This document shows positions 15,566-24,291 of a DNA stretch of 64,000 nucleotides, piece by piece. The DNA lies in assembly GCA_934646005.1 (NCBI GenBank), contig CAKUED010000005.1, forward strand, positions 1-64,000, in the 5' to 3' direction. Every line of letters begins with the position of its first letter. Within the stretch, counting starts at the first letter, position 1. This stretch comes from an uncultured Oscillospiraceae bacterium (GTDB lineage: Bacteria > Bacillota > Clostridia > Oscillospirales > Oscillospiraceae). Under the pieces are notes generated by a model, which made no database searches, had not been told where the DNA came from, and was given only the letters and a program-made list of their open reading frames with translations. The translations under genes and the position numbers were made by a program.

Positions 15566-16627
15566 TCACAAAATAATCAATTTTTTTGGGCTGCGGGTCA
15601 GGTTCTCCGTGCCTTCGTCGGTGATGACCGTCACATCCTCGATGCGCACGCCGAATTTACCCGGCAGATAGATGCCCGGCTCGGCGGAAACGACCGCCCC
15701 GGCACACAGGGGCTTTTCGCCCGCGGGGCTGGCATACGGCTCTTCGTGGATGCGAATGCCGAGCCCGTGCCCGTAGGAATGGACAAAGTATTTGCCGTAG
15801 CCCGCCGCGTCGATGACCGCGCGCGCCGCCGCGTCCACGGCCTTTCCCGAAACGCCCGCGTGTGTGGCGGCGATGCCCGCAAGCTGCGCCTTGAGGACGG
15901 TGTCATAGACCGTCGCCATCTCCTCCGTCACAAAGCCGAGCGCCACGGTGCGCGTCATATCGGCGCAATAGCCGTCCACGCGCGCGCCGAAGTCCATCGT
16001 CACGAAGTCGCCGTAAGCAAGCTCACGCTGCCCGGCAACGCCGTGCGGCAGGCTCGTGTTCGGGCCGGAGATGACAATGGGGTCAAACGACGGTTCTTCC
16101 GCGCCGTATTTATACAGGCGGTAGATGAGTTCCGCCTCCAGCTCCTTCTCGGTCATGCCCGCGCGGATGACGTCCAGCAGCTCTGCAAAGACCTTGTCCG
16201 TCACCTTCTGCGCCGCGCGCATCCGCTCCAGCTCCCACGGCTCTTTTGCCGCGCGGGGCGCGTCGAGCTTGTCCTGATACGGCACGAGCACGGCGTGCAG
16301 CTTGGCGCTGTAGCGCTGATACTCGGCGTAGGTCAGCTCCGCGTCTTCAAAGCCGAGCGTCTTGACGGTGTACTTGGCGATGACGTCGTTGATGCGGTCG
16401 GTGTACGGGTGCTCACGGTCCACGATGAGCGCCGTAAAGCCCTCCAGATTGTTCTGCGCGGCTTCGATATAGCGTCCGTCGGTAAAATAGAACGCCTCGT
16501 CGCGCGTGATGACGCAAACACCCTCGGCGATGCCGTACTGCGCCGCGTACATCCGATTCACGCGCCCCGTCAGCAGCAGTGCATCCACATCTGTGAGCAG
16601 GCTACGATATTTTTCCAGATTGGTCAT
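15566..16627 (-). CDS. M24-family Xaa-Pro aminopeptidase
   Basis: 353 residues from the ATG at 16625-16627 (AAAGGAGG). An N-terminal creatinase-like domain (1-125) precedes the pita-bread domain. Metal ligands can be read: DFGARVDGYCADMTRT (two Asp), HGLGIRIHE (His), VVSAEPGIY (Glu) and RIEDVTVIT (Glu). The enzyme removes an N-terminal residue before proline in the cytoplasm. The start overlaps the end of the YqeG gene by 26 bp, showing translational coupling. Its position before efp is common in Firmicutes. Whether it is an aminopeptidase or a prolidase cannot be settled from motifs. Confidence 0.92.
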   Translation of the reverse strand: MTNLEKYRSLLTDVDALLLTGRVNRMYAAQYGIAEGVCVITRDEAFYFTDGRYIEAAQNNLEGFTALIVDREHPYTDRINDVIAKYTVKTLGFEDAELTYAEYQRYSAKLHAVLVPYQDKLDAPRAAKEPWELERMRAAQKVTDKVFAELLDVIRAGMTEKELEAELIYRLYKYGAEEPSFDPIVISGPNTSLPHGVAGQRELAYGDFVTMDFGARVDGYCADMTRTVALGFVTEEMATVYDTVLKAQLAGIAATHAGVSGKAVDAAARAVIDAAGYGKYFVHSYGHGLGIRIHEEPYASPAGEKPLCAGAVVSAEPGIYLPGKFGVRIEDVTVITDEGTENLTRSPKKLIIL

Positions 16628-17120
16628 GTTGTATCCTCCTTTTGCCAATGGCAATAAACGGTAACTCCGCGATATGCCGGAGCTTCAGCGGCAGATTATG
16701 ATTGCAGATCGCCGAGACGAGCACCGACGTCAGCCCCGCGCTGTTTGCGCCGAGCACGTCCGTGTAGATCTGATCGCCCGCCAGCGCTGCTTCGCGCGGC
16801 TCAAAGCCAAAGCGCGCCTGCGCGGCGCGAATACCGCGCGAAAACGGCTTTTTCGCGTGCGTGATGCAGTCCAGCCCGTACTTTTCCGCAAAGCGCACCA
16901 CGCGCGGGCGCTTGGAATTGGAGACGATGCAGAGCCGAATGGGCGATGCCTGCATTTTTTGCAGCCAGGCGAGCATTTTCTCCGTCGGCTCGTCGGTCGT
17001 ATACGGGACGATGGTGTTGTCAAAATCCAGCAGCAGCCAGCGCACGCCGCGCGCCGTCAGCATCTCGGGCGTGAGGTCGGTCAGCGCCGGCAGAATGATG
17101 TCGGGGATGAATGATAGCAT
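16602..17120 (-). CDS. YqeG-family HAD-IIIA phosphatase
   Basis: 172 residues; ATG at 17118-17120, AAGGA eight bases upstream. HAD motifs: LLLDFDNTIVPY (nucleophile Asp), CIVSNSKRPRV (Ser), AKKP (Lys) and GDQIYTDVLGAN (Asp pair). This is the YqeG/phosphatidylglycerophosphatase-like branch; PgpP-type activity has been shown for some relatives. The usual Firmicute neighbours (yqeH, aroE) are not here; instead it overlaps the M24 peptidase. Substrate not assigned. Confidence 0.85.
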   Translation of the reverse strand: MLSFIPDIILPALTDLTPEMLTARGVRWLLLDFDNTIVPYTTDEPTEKMLAWLQKMQASPIRLCIVSNSKRPRVVRFAEKYGLDCITHAKKPFSRGIRAAQARFGFEPREAALAGDQIYTDVLGANSAGLTSVLVSAICNHNLPLKLRHIAELPFIAIGKRRIQHDQSGKIS

Positions 17121-17154
17121 ATGCGATTCCTTATCTGCATAGTAGTCATACGGT

Positions 17155-17183
17155 AGTATAACACATCAAAGGGGATTTGTCTA
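17155..17183 (-). promoter_or_regulatory. Promoter of the yqeG-M24 peptidase operon
   Basis: Minus strand TAGACA (17178-17183), 17 bp, TATACT (17155-17160). The -35 abuts the TTG start of the divergent gene at 17184. Confidence 0.6.
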
Positions 17184-17762
17184 TTGACGGTATTCGACTT
17201 TCCGCCGCAGGCGCTTGCGGAAACCGATTGCTTTTCCGTTCCCAGCCGGGACGGCGCGGAGGAGCTGCTCATCATCCCGCCGCGCGCGCTGCCGGACGGT
17301 GCTGCGCCGCAGGACGCGTGGGTGTATTTTCACGCACCGCAAATGCCGCTGGAGCGCCTGCCCATCACGCCGCGCACGCTCGTGCCGGAGTATTTGGCGG
17401 CGAGATTCGCGGAAAACCCGGTCATGATCTCGTCGCAGCTCTGCGGCGGGACGCTTAGGGAGCGTCTTGCAGACGCGCTCGCGCGCTGGGGTGCGCGCGT
17501 CTGGCTGCTGTGCGAGCCGCTGTGCGCCCGCCTGCCGCTCCCCTGCCCGGATGCGCGGGAGGAACGCGTTTCGCAGGCAGAAATGCAGGCGTTTTTCACG
17601 GAACACCCCGCGCTGTATACCCCGGAATTTTGCTGCGAATACGCGGTAGATACCGAGTCCTCCCAACTCTACCTGCGCGACACGCCGCAGACCGTCGCGC
17701 AAAAGCTCATCCTCGCAGACTCCGCCGGCATTCCCCACGCGCTGTGCCTGCCGCAAACATAA
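17184..17762 (+). CDS. Protein of unknown function, 192 residues
   Basis: I do not recognise this protein. It reads from a TTG at 17184, with AAAGGGG about nine bases upstream. It is soluble, with no signal peptide or membrane helix, and has several Cys (about 16, 87, 110, 114, 121, 150, 151 and 189). Two parts look structured: LPITPRTLVPEYLAARFAE with MISSQLCGGTLRERLADAL (30-110), and a C-terminal TPQTVAQKLILADSAGIPHA. It is oriented away from yqeG and ends in a strong terminator that it shares with rpsU. Codon use matches the neighbours, so it is probably a real, lineage-specific gene. Confidence 0.65.
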   Translation: MTVFDFPPQALAETDCFSVPSRDGAEELLIIPPRALPDGAAPQDAWVYFHAPQMPLERLPITPRTLVPEYLAARFAENPVMISSQLCGGTLRERLADALARWGARVWLLCEPLCARLPLPCPDAREERVSQAEMQAFFTEHPALYTPEFCCEYAVDTESSQLYLRDTPQTVAQKLILADSAGIPHALCLPQT

Positions 17763-17791
17763 AACCCCTTCGGCAAAGCCGAAGGGGTTTT
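17761..17791. terminator. Bidirectional terminator between the unknown gene and rpsU
   Basis: AAAACCCCTTCGGC and GCCGAAGGGGTTTT pair perfectly around AAA. It starts at the stop codon of the plus-strand gene and lies 24 bp after rpsU on the minus strand. Confidence 0.92.
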
Positions 17792-17814
17792 CATGCAAGC
17801 AATTGTGGGAGAGA

Positions 17815-17997
17815 TCAATAGAACTTTTTACGGTTCTTGCGAGCTGCTTCAGACTTCTGCTTACGCTTCAGGCTGGGGCTTACATAGTGCTCTCTCTTCT
17901 TGACCTCGGCGATGACACCCGCCTTGGCGCAGCTTCTCTTAAAGCGCTTGAGAGCGTTCTCCAGGGACTCGCCTTCCTTGACGCGAACTTCAGACAT
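17815..17997 (-). CDS. rpsU: 30S ribosomal protein S21
   Basis: 60 residues, full length for bS21: [20 protein letters not shown], then [17 protein letters not shown] and a basic tail. It sits on the 30S platform near the 3' end of 16S rRNA and helps initiation. It has its own consensus promoter and a terminator on the other side, so it is a single-gene unit, unlike the rpsU-dnaG-rpoD order in other bacteria. A GC-rich leader with two small hairpins lies between promoter and start. Confidence 0.97.
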   Translation of the reverse strand: MSEVRVKEGESLENALKRFKRSCAKAGVIAEVKKREHYVSPSLKRKQKSEAARKNRKKFY

Positions 17998-18065
17998 TGT
18001 TTTCCCTCCCTCCGATGCGACCGGCTCGATCCAGGTCGCTTTCAGGGCCGAATATCGGCTAGGTT

Positions 18066-18094
18066 ATTATAGTCATAAGGCGGCGGATTGTCAA
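18066..18094 (-). promoter_or_regulatory. Consensus promoter of rpsU
   Basis: Minus strand TTGACA (18089-18094), 17 bp, TATAAT (18066-18071): a full match to the sigma-A consensus, about 68 bp before the start codon. Confidence 0.9.
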
Positions 18095-18134
18095 GAATTT
18101 TTTCTGATTCTGGTAAAAAATCCGCGAGCCTATT

Positions 18135-20639
18135 TTACTTTACGATCAGGTTGACGAGCTTGTTCTTGACCAGGATCGTCTTGACGATCTGCTTGCCGTC
18201 CACAAAGCGGGCGACCTTTTCGTTCTTGAGCGCTTCGGCAACGACGAAGTCCTGCTCGCTGTCTGCGGGCACGGTGACCGTACCGCGGAGCTTGCCGAGC
18301 ACCTGCACCGCCATCTCCACGGTGGAGGCGGTCATCTTGCCCTCGTCGAACTCCGGCCACGGCATCTGCATCGCCATCTTGCCGGTCTTGGCGGCGTAGC
18401 CCGTCAGCTCCCACATCTCCTCGACCATATGCGGCGCGAAGGGGCTGAGCAGAAGCATGAGTGCTTCCAGATCGCCCCTGGTAAGACCGTTCGCGTAGAA
18501 CTCATTGACCAGCGTCATGAGCGCCGCGATGGCGGTGTTGAGCTTCAGCTCGTCAATATCCTCCGTGACCTTCTTGATCGCCTTGTGCACGGACGGGGCG
18601 TTCTTTTCCGAAATTTCGAGGCTGTCCGAAGCCTGATCCATCAGATTCCACACGCGGTCGAGGAAGCGCTTGCAGCCCTTTACCGCGTCGTCCGACCACG
18701 TTGCGACCTTTTCAAAATCGCCGATGAACATGATATACAGCCGCATCGTGTCCGCGCCGTATGCCTTTACGACATCGTCGGGGTTCACGACGTTGCCGAG
18801 CGATTTCGACATCTTGACCGCCGGACGCAGCGCCTGATTGCCGTATTTTTCGATGAGCGCCTGCTTTTCCGCTTCGGTCTTGGCGTTTCCGACATAATGC
18901 GGGTTCTGCCCGAGGATCATACCGTGGCTCGTGCGCTTGGCATACGGCTCTTTCGTATGCACCACGCCGATGTCGTACAGGAACTTGTGCCAGAAGCGGG
19001 AGTAGAGCAGATGCAGCGTCGTGTGCTCCATGCCGCCGTTATACCAATCGACAGGCCCCCAGTATTCCTCGGCCTCCCTGGACACAGGCAGCTTATCGTC
19101 GTGCGGGTCCATATAGCGCAGGTAATACCAGCTCGAGCCGGCCCACTGCGGCATGGTGTCGGTCTCGCGCCTGGCGGGCGCGCCGCAGCACGGGCAGGTG
19201 GTGTTGACCCAATCCGTCATCTTGGAGATGGGGCTTTCGCCGTCGTCTGTCGGCTCATAGCTCTCGACCTGCGGCAGCACAAGCGGGAGCTGATCCTCGG
19301 GAACAGGCACCCAGCCGCACTTTTCGCACCAGATCATCGGGATCGGCTCGCCCCAGTAGCGCTGGCGGGAGAAGACCCAGTCGCGCAGCTTGTAGTTGAC
19401 CTTTTCGTGACCCCAGCCCTGGTCCACGGCGTACTTCTTCATCGCCGGGATCGCCTCTTTCACGGTCATGCCGTTGAGGAAGCCGGAGTTGACCATGATG
19501 CCGGTGTCGTCCTTGAGCGTAAACGCTTCCTTCGTAATGTCGCCGCCCTGCACGACCTCCACGATGGGAATGCCGAACTTCGTGGCGAAGTCCCAGTCGC
19601 GCTGATCGTGACCCGGCACGCCCATGACGATGCCCGTGCCGTAGCCCATGAGAACATAGTCGGAAACGAACATCGGAACGACCTTGCCGTTCGCGGGGTT
19701 CACGACCTCGATGCCGTCGAGGCGCACGCCGGTCTTGTCGTGATTCAGCTCGCCGCGCTCAAAGTCGGACTTGCGCGCCGCCGCCGCCTGATACGCCGCG
19801 ACCTCGTCCCAGTTGCGGATGCGGGGCTGCCATTTTTTCAGCAGCGGGTGCTCCGGCGAGATGACCGTATACGTCACGCCAAAGAGCGTATCGACACGGG
19901 TGGTGTAAACGGTAATGTCGTCCTCGGTGTTGGTCTTGAACGTGACCTCCGTGCCGGTGGACCTGCCGATCCAGTTCTTCTGCTGCGTCTTGACGCGCTC
20001 AATGTAGTCGAGGCTCTCATCGTCCAGATCGTCGATGAGGCGGTCGGCATACTTAGTGATGCGCAGCATCCACTGGCTCTTTTCCTTGCGGATGACCGGC
20101 GCGCCGCAGCGCTCGCACACGCCCTCCACGACCTCTTCGTTCGCCAGCACGCACTTGCAGCTCGTGCACCAGTTGACGGGCATGGTGGTCTTGTACGCCA
20201 GCCCGTGCTTGAACATCTGCAGGAAGATCCACTGCGTCCAGTGGTAGTACTTCGGATCGGTCGTATCGACCACGCGATCCCAGTCAAAGCCGTAGCCCAG
20301 CATCTTGAGCTGGCGGGTGAAGTTTTCGATGTTCTGCTTTGTCACGATCGACGGATGAATGTGATTCTTGATGGCAAAGTTCTCCGTCGGCAGACCGAAG
20401 GCGTCAAAGCCGATGGGGTTCAGGACATTGTAGCCCTGCATCCGCTTTTTGCGGCAGATGATGTCCATTGCGGTGAACGGGCGCGGATGCCCGACGTGAA
20501 GACCCGCCGCCGACGGGTACGGGAACTCGATCAGCCCGTAGAACTTCGGGCGCTTGTCGCCGGTGACGGCGGCATAGGGCTTTGTCTGCTCCCATTTTTT
20601 CTGCCATTTCGTCTCAATGGCTGCAAAATCGTATTTCAT
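18135..20639 (-). CDS. leuS: Leucyl-tRNA synthetase
   Basis: 834 residues. Class I signatures: HVGH at about 48-51 (HIGH box) and KMSKSLGN near 610. A zinc-ribbon/CP1 region is seen from about 155 (CTSCKCVLANEEVVEGVCERCG), followed by the editing domain (TTRVDTLFGVTYTVISPEHP), and the anticodon-binding and C-terminal tRNA-binding domains complete it. It charges tRNA(Leu). A second cysteine set, CEKCGWVP with CPCCGAP, lies near the KMSKS-proximal part. It is preceded by a T-box leader and its own promoter, so uncharged tRNA(Leu) should control it. Confidence 0.97.
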   Translation of the reverse strand: MKYDFAAIETKWQKKWEQTKPYAAVTGDKRPKFYGLIEFPYPSAAGLHVGHPRPFTAMDIICRKKRMQGYNVLNPIGFDAFGLPTENFAIKNHIHPSIVTKQNIENFTRQLKMLGYGFDWDRVVDTTDPKYYHWTQWIFLQMFKHGLAYKTTMPVNWCTSCKCVLANEEVVEGVCERCGAPVIRKEKSQWMLRITKYADRLIDDLDDESLDYIERVKTQQKNWIGRSTGTEVTFKTNTEDDITVYTTRVDTLFGVTYTVISPEHPLLKKWQPRIRNWDEVAAYQAAAARKSDFERGELNHDKTGVRLDGIEVVNPANGKVVPMFVSDYVLMGYGTGIVMGVPGHDQRDWDFATKFGIPIVEVVQGGDITKEAFTLKDDTGIMVNSGFLNGMTVKEAIPAMKKYAVDQGWGHEKVNYKLRDWVFSRQRYWGEPIPMIWCEKCGWVPVPEDQLPLVLPQVESYEPTDDGESPISKMTDWVNTTCPCCGAPARRETDTMPQWAGSSWYYLRYMDPHDDKLPVSREAEEYWGPVDWYNGGMEHTTLHLLYSRFWHKFLYDIGVVHTKEPYAKRTSHGMILGQNPHYVGNAKTEAEKQALIEKYGNQALRPAVKMSKSLGNVVNPDDVVKAYGADTMRLYIMFIGDFEKVATWSDDAVKGCKRFLDRVWNLMDQASDSLEISEKNAPSVHKAIKKVTEDIDELKLNTAIAALMTLVNEFYANGLTRGDLEALMLLLSPFAPHMVEEMWELTGYAAKTGKMAMQMPWPEFDEGKMTASTVEMAVQVLGKLRGTVTVPADSEQDFVVAEALKNEKVARFVDGKQIVKTILVKNKLVNLIVK

Positions 20640-20650
20640 ACTGCACTCCT

Positions 20651-20888
20651 AAAAATATTGCCCCTGACTGCAAACGCAGTCAGGGGCGTAAAGTAAATGA
20701 TTACGCTGTACCACCCTGATTCAGCCGCGTGCGCGGCTCTCTCGATCGGTAACGGGATCACCCGCCCCGCCCTGTTCAGACGGAGGACTCCGAGACCAGT
20801 ACAGCCCGGCACGACCACCGGCTCACACCAACCGCCGGTTCTCTGAACGCCGCCATCCGCGCCTTTTTCTCTTCAATGCCTGTATCGT
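20651..20888 (-). promoter_or_regulatory. T-box leader of leuS
   Basis: On the minus strand, stem I elements AGAGAACCGG and GGTTGGTGTGAGCC occur near 20820-20845. The T-box core AGGGTGGTACAGCG lies at 20704-20717 and pairs with uncharged tRNA ACCA. The intrinsic terminator follows: GCCCCTGACTGC with GCAGTCAGGGGC (20660-20687) and a T-rich tail to 20651. A CTC triplet at 20792-20794 is a candidate leucine specifier, not proven. Confidence 0.88.
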
Positions 20889-20893
20889 TTGCT

Positions 20894-20922
20894 ATTCTAC
20901 GTTCCCGCGCGCGATTTGTCAA
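20894..20922 (-). promoter_or_regulatory. Promoter of the leuS T-box transcript
   Basis: Minus strand TTGACA (20917-20922), 17 bp, TAGAAT (20894-20899), just after the rsfS stop codon. Confidence 0.8.
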
Positions 20923-20944
20923 GGGCGCGCGAAAAATCTCAGTG

Positions 20945-21301
20945 TTAGCCAGTAATAGATGCAAGATTTAAGCGCTTACCGTCCTGCCACAGACGCTCCA
21001 GATCGTAAAACGCCCGCGCTTCCTCGGTGAAAACGTGCACAACGAGGCAGCCGAAGTCCAGCAGCACCCATGTGCCGCTGCGGTGACCCTCGCGATTGAG
21101 CACCTGCTCGCCCTTTGCCTCCAGCGCCTCCTCCACGGCGTCGCACAGCGTTTTGACATGCGTGTTCGACGTCGCCGTGCAGATCAGAAAATAATCCGCC
21201 AGCGTGGAGATATCGGTGATCTCGATGAGCGCGAGGTCCAGCCCCTTCTTTTCATCCAGTGCCTTTGCGGCGGTCGCCGCGACTTCCTTTGCAGAGATCA
21301 T
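20945..21301 (-). CDS. rsfS: Ribosomal silencing factor RsfS
   Basis: 118 residues, the usual size. Motifs DLALIEITDISTLADYFLICTA-like core, REGHRSGTWVLLDFG and VVHVFTEEARAFYDLERLW are typical of the RsfS/YbeB/Iojap family. It binds uL14 on the 50S subunit and blocks subunit joining when nutrients are short. It is the last gene of the smc-ftsY operon, directly after the LCP gene (9 bp), and the leuS promoter follows 22 bp after its stop. Confidence 0.96.
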   Translation of the reverse strand: MISAKEVAATAAKALDEKKGLDLALIEITDISTLADYFLICTATSNTHVKTLCDAVEEALEAKGEQVLNREGHRSGTWVLLDFGCLVVHVFTEEARAFYDLERLWQDGKRLNLASITG

Positions 21302-21310
21302 ATTGTTACC

Positions 21311-22618
21311 TCATTCTTCTATAATTTCTGTATTTTCATCCCAGAGCTCGTCCGACGGCGTGACTATGCTTTCCGTCTCGTCCGGGGTTTCGTCCGTGTT
21401 GGTGTCGTCCGGCTCGATGATCTCCACCTCGCCGTCCGTTTCCTCCGGCGGCGTTTCGCCGTCCGCAGGCGTATCCGGCTCAGTCTCCTCCTTGGGCGCG
21501 GGTGCGCGCTCGGAGTCCCACTGGTATGCCGCAGCCAGCTCCGGCGTGACGACGTGGATATTCGCCGCCGTGATCTGCGTGTCATAGGGATTGAAGGCTT
21601 CGTTCACGATCGTCAGGATGCTCCAATCAAACAGCGGGTAGCACGACGCGCCGCGGATCATCATCCCCTGCCCCTCGGCGGTGTAGGTCGTGATCTCGTC
21701 GCGGTCACATTTGGAGAGCTGCTCGGCAAAATACAGCAGATTCCCGACGTTCATATCCGTCACGGCATAGGTCGAAAAGATCTCGGCATACTCCTTGAGC
21801 TTTGTCAGGCTCTCCACGCGGATGGTCTGATCCATCAGCGCCAGCAAAAACGCCTGCTGCACCTTTGTGCGCTGGATGTCCTGCGAGGCGTATCCCTTGC
21901 GAAAGCGCACGAGCTGCATGGCGTGCTCGCCGTCGAGAAGCTGCTTGCCCGCCTTGAGGTCGATGTGCAGGTCCTGCGACGGATCGTCGTAGTACATATC
22001 CTGCGGCACGTCAAATTCCACGCCGCCGACCAGATCCACCGCCGCCTTGAACGCGTTCAGGTCCACCAGCAGATAGCCGTCCATCTCAAAGCCCAGAAGC
22101 TGCGCCAGAGTCCGCTCCAGCCGCTCCATGCCCTCGCCCTTGCCGCCGGCGTAGACGGAGTTGATCTTCACCAGCTTGTCGCCGGATTCGATGGGCGTGT
22201 CGCGCGGGATGCTCAGCAGCGCCGCCTTTTTCTCGTTCACGTCCAGATGCGCGACGATGATGGTGTCGGTGCGGTAGCCGTCACCGTCCGTCCCGGCGAG
22301 CAGAATGTTGTAAACGCCGTCCAGATGGCTGACCGGCTGCTCCGTCTCGACCGGCTCCTCCGGCGGCTCGTCCGCGTCAGCGTCCGCACCCTCCATCGGT
22401 TTGGTCTCCACCGGCAGCTCGCGCACGGTCTGCTTTGGTGGGTCAGCCTTTTTGGGCGGACGGACATAAAAATGCTTGAATGCCAGCAGCCCCAGCGTCA
22501 GCGCCGCCAGCACGGCGAACACGATGAGCACGATCCGCGCCCAGCGCGGCATTCTGCCGGGCTGTTCCGGCTTTTTGCGGGCAAATTCCGCGTTTTTTCT
22601 CGATCCGAAGAGTTTCAT
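21311..22618 (-). CDS. LytR-CpsA-Psr (LCP) family wall-polymer ligase
   Basis: 435 residues. A basic cytosolic start, one membrane helix (about 28-48), a short acidic linker, then the LCP domain from about 98 (VYNILLAGTDGDGYRTDTIIVAHLD, LSIPRDTPI, INSVYAGGKGEGMERL, DLVGGVEFDVP, VRFRKGYASQDIQRTKVQQ). LCP proteins move anionic glycopolymers such as teichoic acid from the lipid carrier to peptidoglycan outside the cell. The last 70 residues are an acidic Glu/Thr/Pro/Asp-rich tail of unknown role. The gene follows nadD-yqeK by 12 bp, a common Firmicute order (nadD-yqeK-lytR-rsfS). Confidence 0.93.
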   Translation of the reverse strand: MKLFGSRKNAEFARKKPEQPGRMPRWARIVLIVFAVLAALTLGLLAFKHFYVRPPKKADPPKQTVRELPVETKPMEGADADADEPPEEPVETEQPVSHLDGVYNILLAGTDGDGYRTDTIIVAHLDVNEKKAALLSIPRDTPIESGDKLVKINSVYAGGKGEGMERLERTLAQLLGFEMDGYLLVDLNAFKAAVDLVGGVEFDVPQDMYYDDPSQDLHIDLKAGKQLLDGEHAMQLVRFRKGYASQDIQRTKVQQAFLLALMDQTIRVESLTKLKEYAEIFSTYAVTDMNVGNLLYFAEQLSKCDRDEITTYTAEGQGMMIRGASCYPLFDWSILTIVNEAFNPYDTQITAANIHVVTPELAAAYQWDSERAPAPKEETEPDTPADGETPPEETDGEVEIIEPDDTNTDETPDETESIVTPSDELWDENTEIIEE

Positions 22619-22630
22619 GGATGCGCCAGA

Positions 22631-23818
22631 TTATCCTTTCTTCCGTAAAAAGTCATACGCAGCCCGGCTGTCACGGCAGACGGTCTGCCCCTTCAGGCGG
22701 AGCTGCTCCATCGTCATCGACAGCCCCAGCAGCACTGCCTCGTCAAGACTCCGCACCAGCGCGGCGCGCAGGCGCTCCACGCCCGGAAAATCGCGCGTCG
22801 GCTCGGCGTAGTCGGCGATGTAAAGTATTTTTTCCATCACGCTCATATCCGCACGCCCGGTCGTGTGCCAGCGGATGGCGCGCACGACCTCGCCGCACTC
22901 GCCGAAAACCTCCCGCGCCACCGCCGCGCCGGTGATGGCGTGCAGGAGCTTGGGGTTCGCCCGCTCCTCGGGCGTGAGCGCTACCTGAAAACGCTCGCAC
23001 AGCGCAAGCTGCTCCGGCGCGCGCAGCGCCTTCGTCACATCGTGCAAAATCCCCGCCCGGGCGCACAACGCCGGGTCTGCGCCACAGCGCTCCGCCAGCT
23101 CGGCGGCAAGTCCGCTCGTACCGATGGCGTGCGGCACGCGCTTTTCATCGTGCAAAGCGAGGCTCTGCGCGCGCAGCGCGTCAAACGGCAGATCGCGGCG
23201 CTGCTCTGCCACACCGTAGAGCGCGTTCGTTTTGATATACGTCAGGACCTCCGGCGGCAGATACCGCTCCGCGCAGTCAAACGCCAGCATCCGCCGCACT
23301 GTGGTGGACGACAGCTCGAGCGCGTCATTTTCCGCTATCACGACCCGCGCGCCCAGCGCCGTCAGGCGCTGCGTCTGCTCCGTAAGCTCCCGGCGCAGCG
23401 CTGCGCCCGCCTCGCGGCGGTGCATACACACGATCTGCGCCATGCGCGCGATCTCGTCCGGCTCGCGCCAGCCCTCAAAGGACAAAAACATATCCGTCCC
23501 CATCAGCAGCAGCAGCTCGTCCGTGGGATATTGTGCCTGAAACTGGCGCAAAGTATCCACCGTGTAGCTCTTTCCGCTGCGCTGAAGCTCTAAATCGCTG
23601 ACCTCCGCGTGCGGGACGTCCCGCGCCGCAAGACGCACCATCTCATAGCGCTGCCGCGCCGTAGGCGACCCGTCGGCAAGCGTTTTGTGCGGCGGCGCCG
23701 CGTCCGGCACAAAGATGAGCCGGTCGAGCGCAAGCCTTTCCACACACTGCCGCGCCGCCTCGATATGCCCGTTGTGCGGCGGATTGAAGCTGCCGCCGAA
23801 AATGCCGATCCGCGCCAT
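22631..23818 (-). CDS. nadD: Fusion of NadD nicotinate-nucleotide adenylyltransferase and YqeK HD phosphohydrolase
   Basis: 395 residues. The N-terminal 190 are NadD: MARIGIFGGSFNPPHNGHIE (nucleotidyltransferase HxGH), LLLLMGTDMFLSFEGWRE and a late ISSTTVRR-equivalent LSSTTVRRML. NadD makes NaAD from NaMN and ATP in NAD synthesis. The rest (about 205-395) is YqeK: AGILHDVTKAL (HD pair), LHAITGAAVA, RWHTTG and KILYIADYAEPTR, as in Ap4A hydrolases. In Bacillus these are two adjacent genes; here one continuous reading frame joins them. It lies in the smc-ftsY operon. Confidence 0.92.
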   Translation of the reverse strand: MARIGIFGGSFNPPHNGHIEAARQCVERLALDRLIFVPDAAPPHKTLADGSPTARQRYEMVRLAARDVPHAEVSDLELQRSGKSYTVDTLRQFQAQYPTDELLLLMGTDMFLSFEGWREPDEIARMAQIVCMHRREAGAALRRELTEQTQRLTALGARVVIAENDALELSSTTVRRMLAFDCAERYLPPEVLTYIKTNALYGVAEQRRDLPFDALRAQSLALHDEKRVPHAIGTSGLAAELAERCGADPALCARAGILHDVTKALRAPEQLALCERFQVALTPEERANPKLLHAITGAAVAREVFGECGEVVRAIRWHTTGRADMSVMEKILYIADYAEPTRDFPGVERLRAALVRSLDEAVLLGLSMTMEQLRLKGQTVCRDSRAAYDFLRKKG

Positions 23819-23841
23819 ATGCCGCCCTCCCGCTGCAAAAA

Positions 23842-24291
23842 TTAAGATTCCCTGCTCTTGCGCCGCTCGATCGCCGCCTGCACGGCTGCGTCGTGGAAGT
23901 ATTTCTGCCGCCGCTCCTTCTCCGCCTTGGCAGCCTTACGGCGTGTGCGGATGCCGGTCTTGACGGGGTTCACCTTTTTGACCGCCGCCTTTTTGGCAGC
24001 CTCGGCGGCTTTTTTCTGCTGTGCCAGCTTTTCGGAATACCGCCAGATCACAAATTTCGAACCGACGACCTGAATGCCCTCCGCGCCGAGCGCCTCGCAA
24101 AGCGCGTCGCACGCCTCGCGCGCCGACAGCAGCGACGCCTCCAGCACGCGCCCCTTCACCAGCTCCCGCGCGTCAAGCTGCCGCGCAGCTTCGTCCAGGA
24201 GCGTCTCCGATACGCCGCCCTTGCCCACGATGAGCGTGGTGTCGAGCGTATTTGCCTGTGCGCGCAGCTCAGCGCGCTCTTTACTCGTCAT
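23842..24291 (-). CDS. yhbY: YhbY-type CRM RNA-binding protein with basic C-terminal extension
   Basis: 149 residues from the ATG at 24289-24291; GAGGAG lies seven bases upstream and is better placed for it than for the ATG two codons earlier. The CRM fold covers 1-95 (MTSKERAELRAQANTLD, IVGKGGVSETLLDEA, VVGSKFVIWRYSEK). YhbY associates with pre-50S ribosomes. The last 55 residues are rich in Lys, Arg and Ala, longer than in the usual protein of about 97 residues. The start overlaps rdgB by 11 bp. Confidence 0.9.
   Translation of the reverse strand: MTSKERAELRAQANTLDTTLIVGKGGVSETLLDEAARQLDARELVKGRVLEASLLSAREACDALCEALGAEGIQVVGSKFVIWRYSEKLAQQKKAAEAAKKAAVKKVNPVKTGIRTRRKAAKAEKERRQKYFHDAAVQAAIERRKSRES

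Noticed and set aside
18429..20696. Plus-strand open frame of 755 codons opposite leuS
   Set aside because: Shadow of leuS, including its T-box leader; no family match or start signal.
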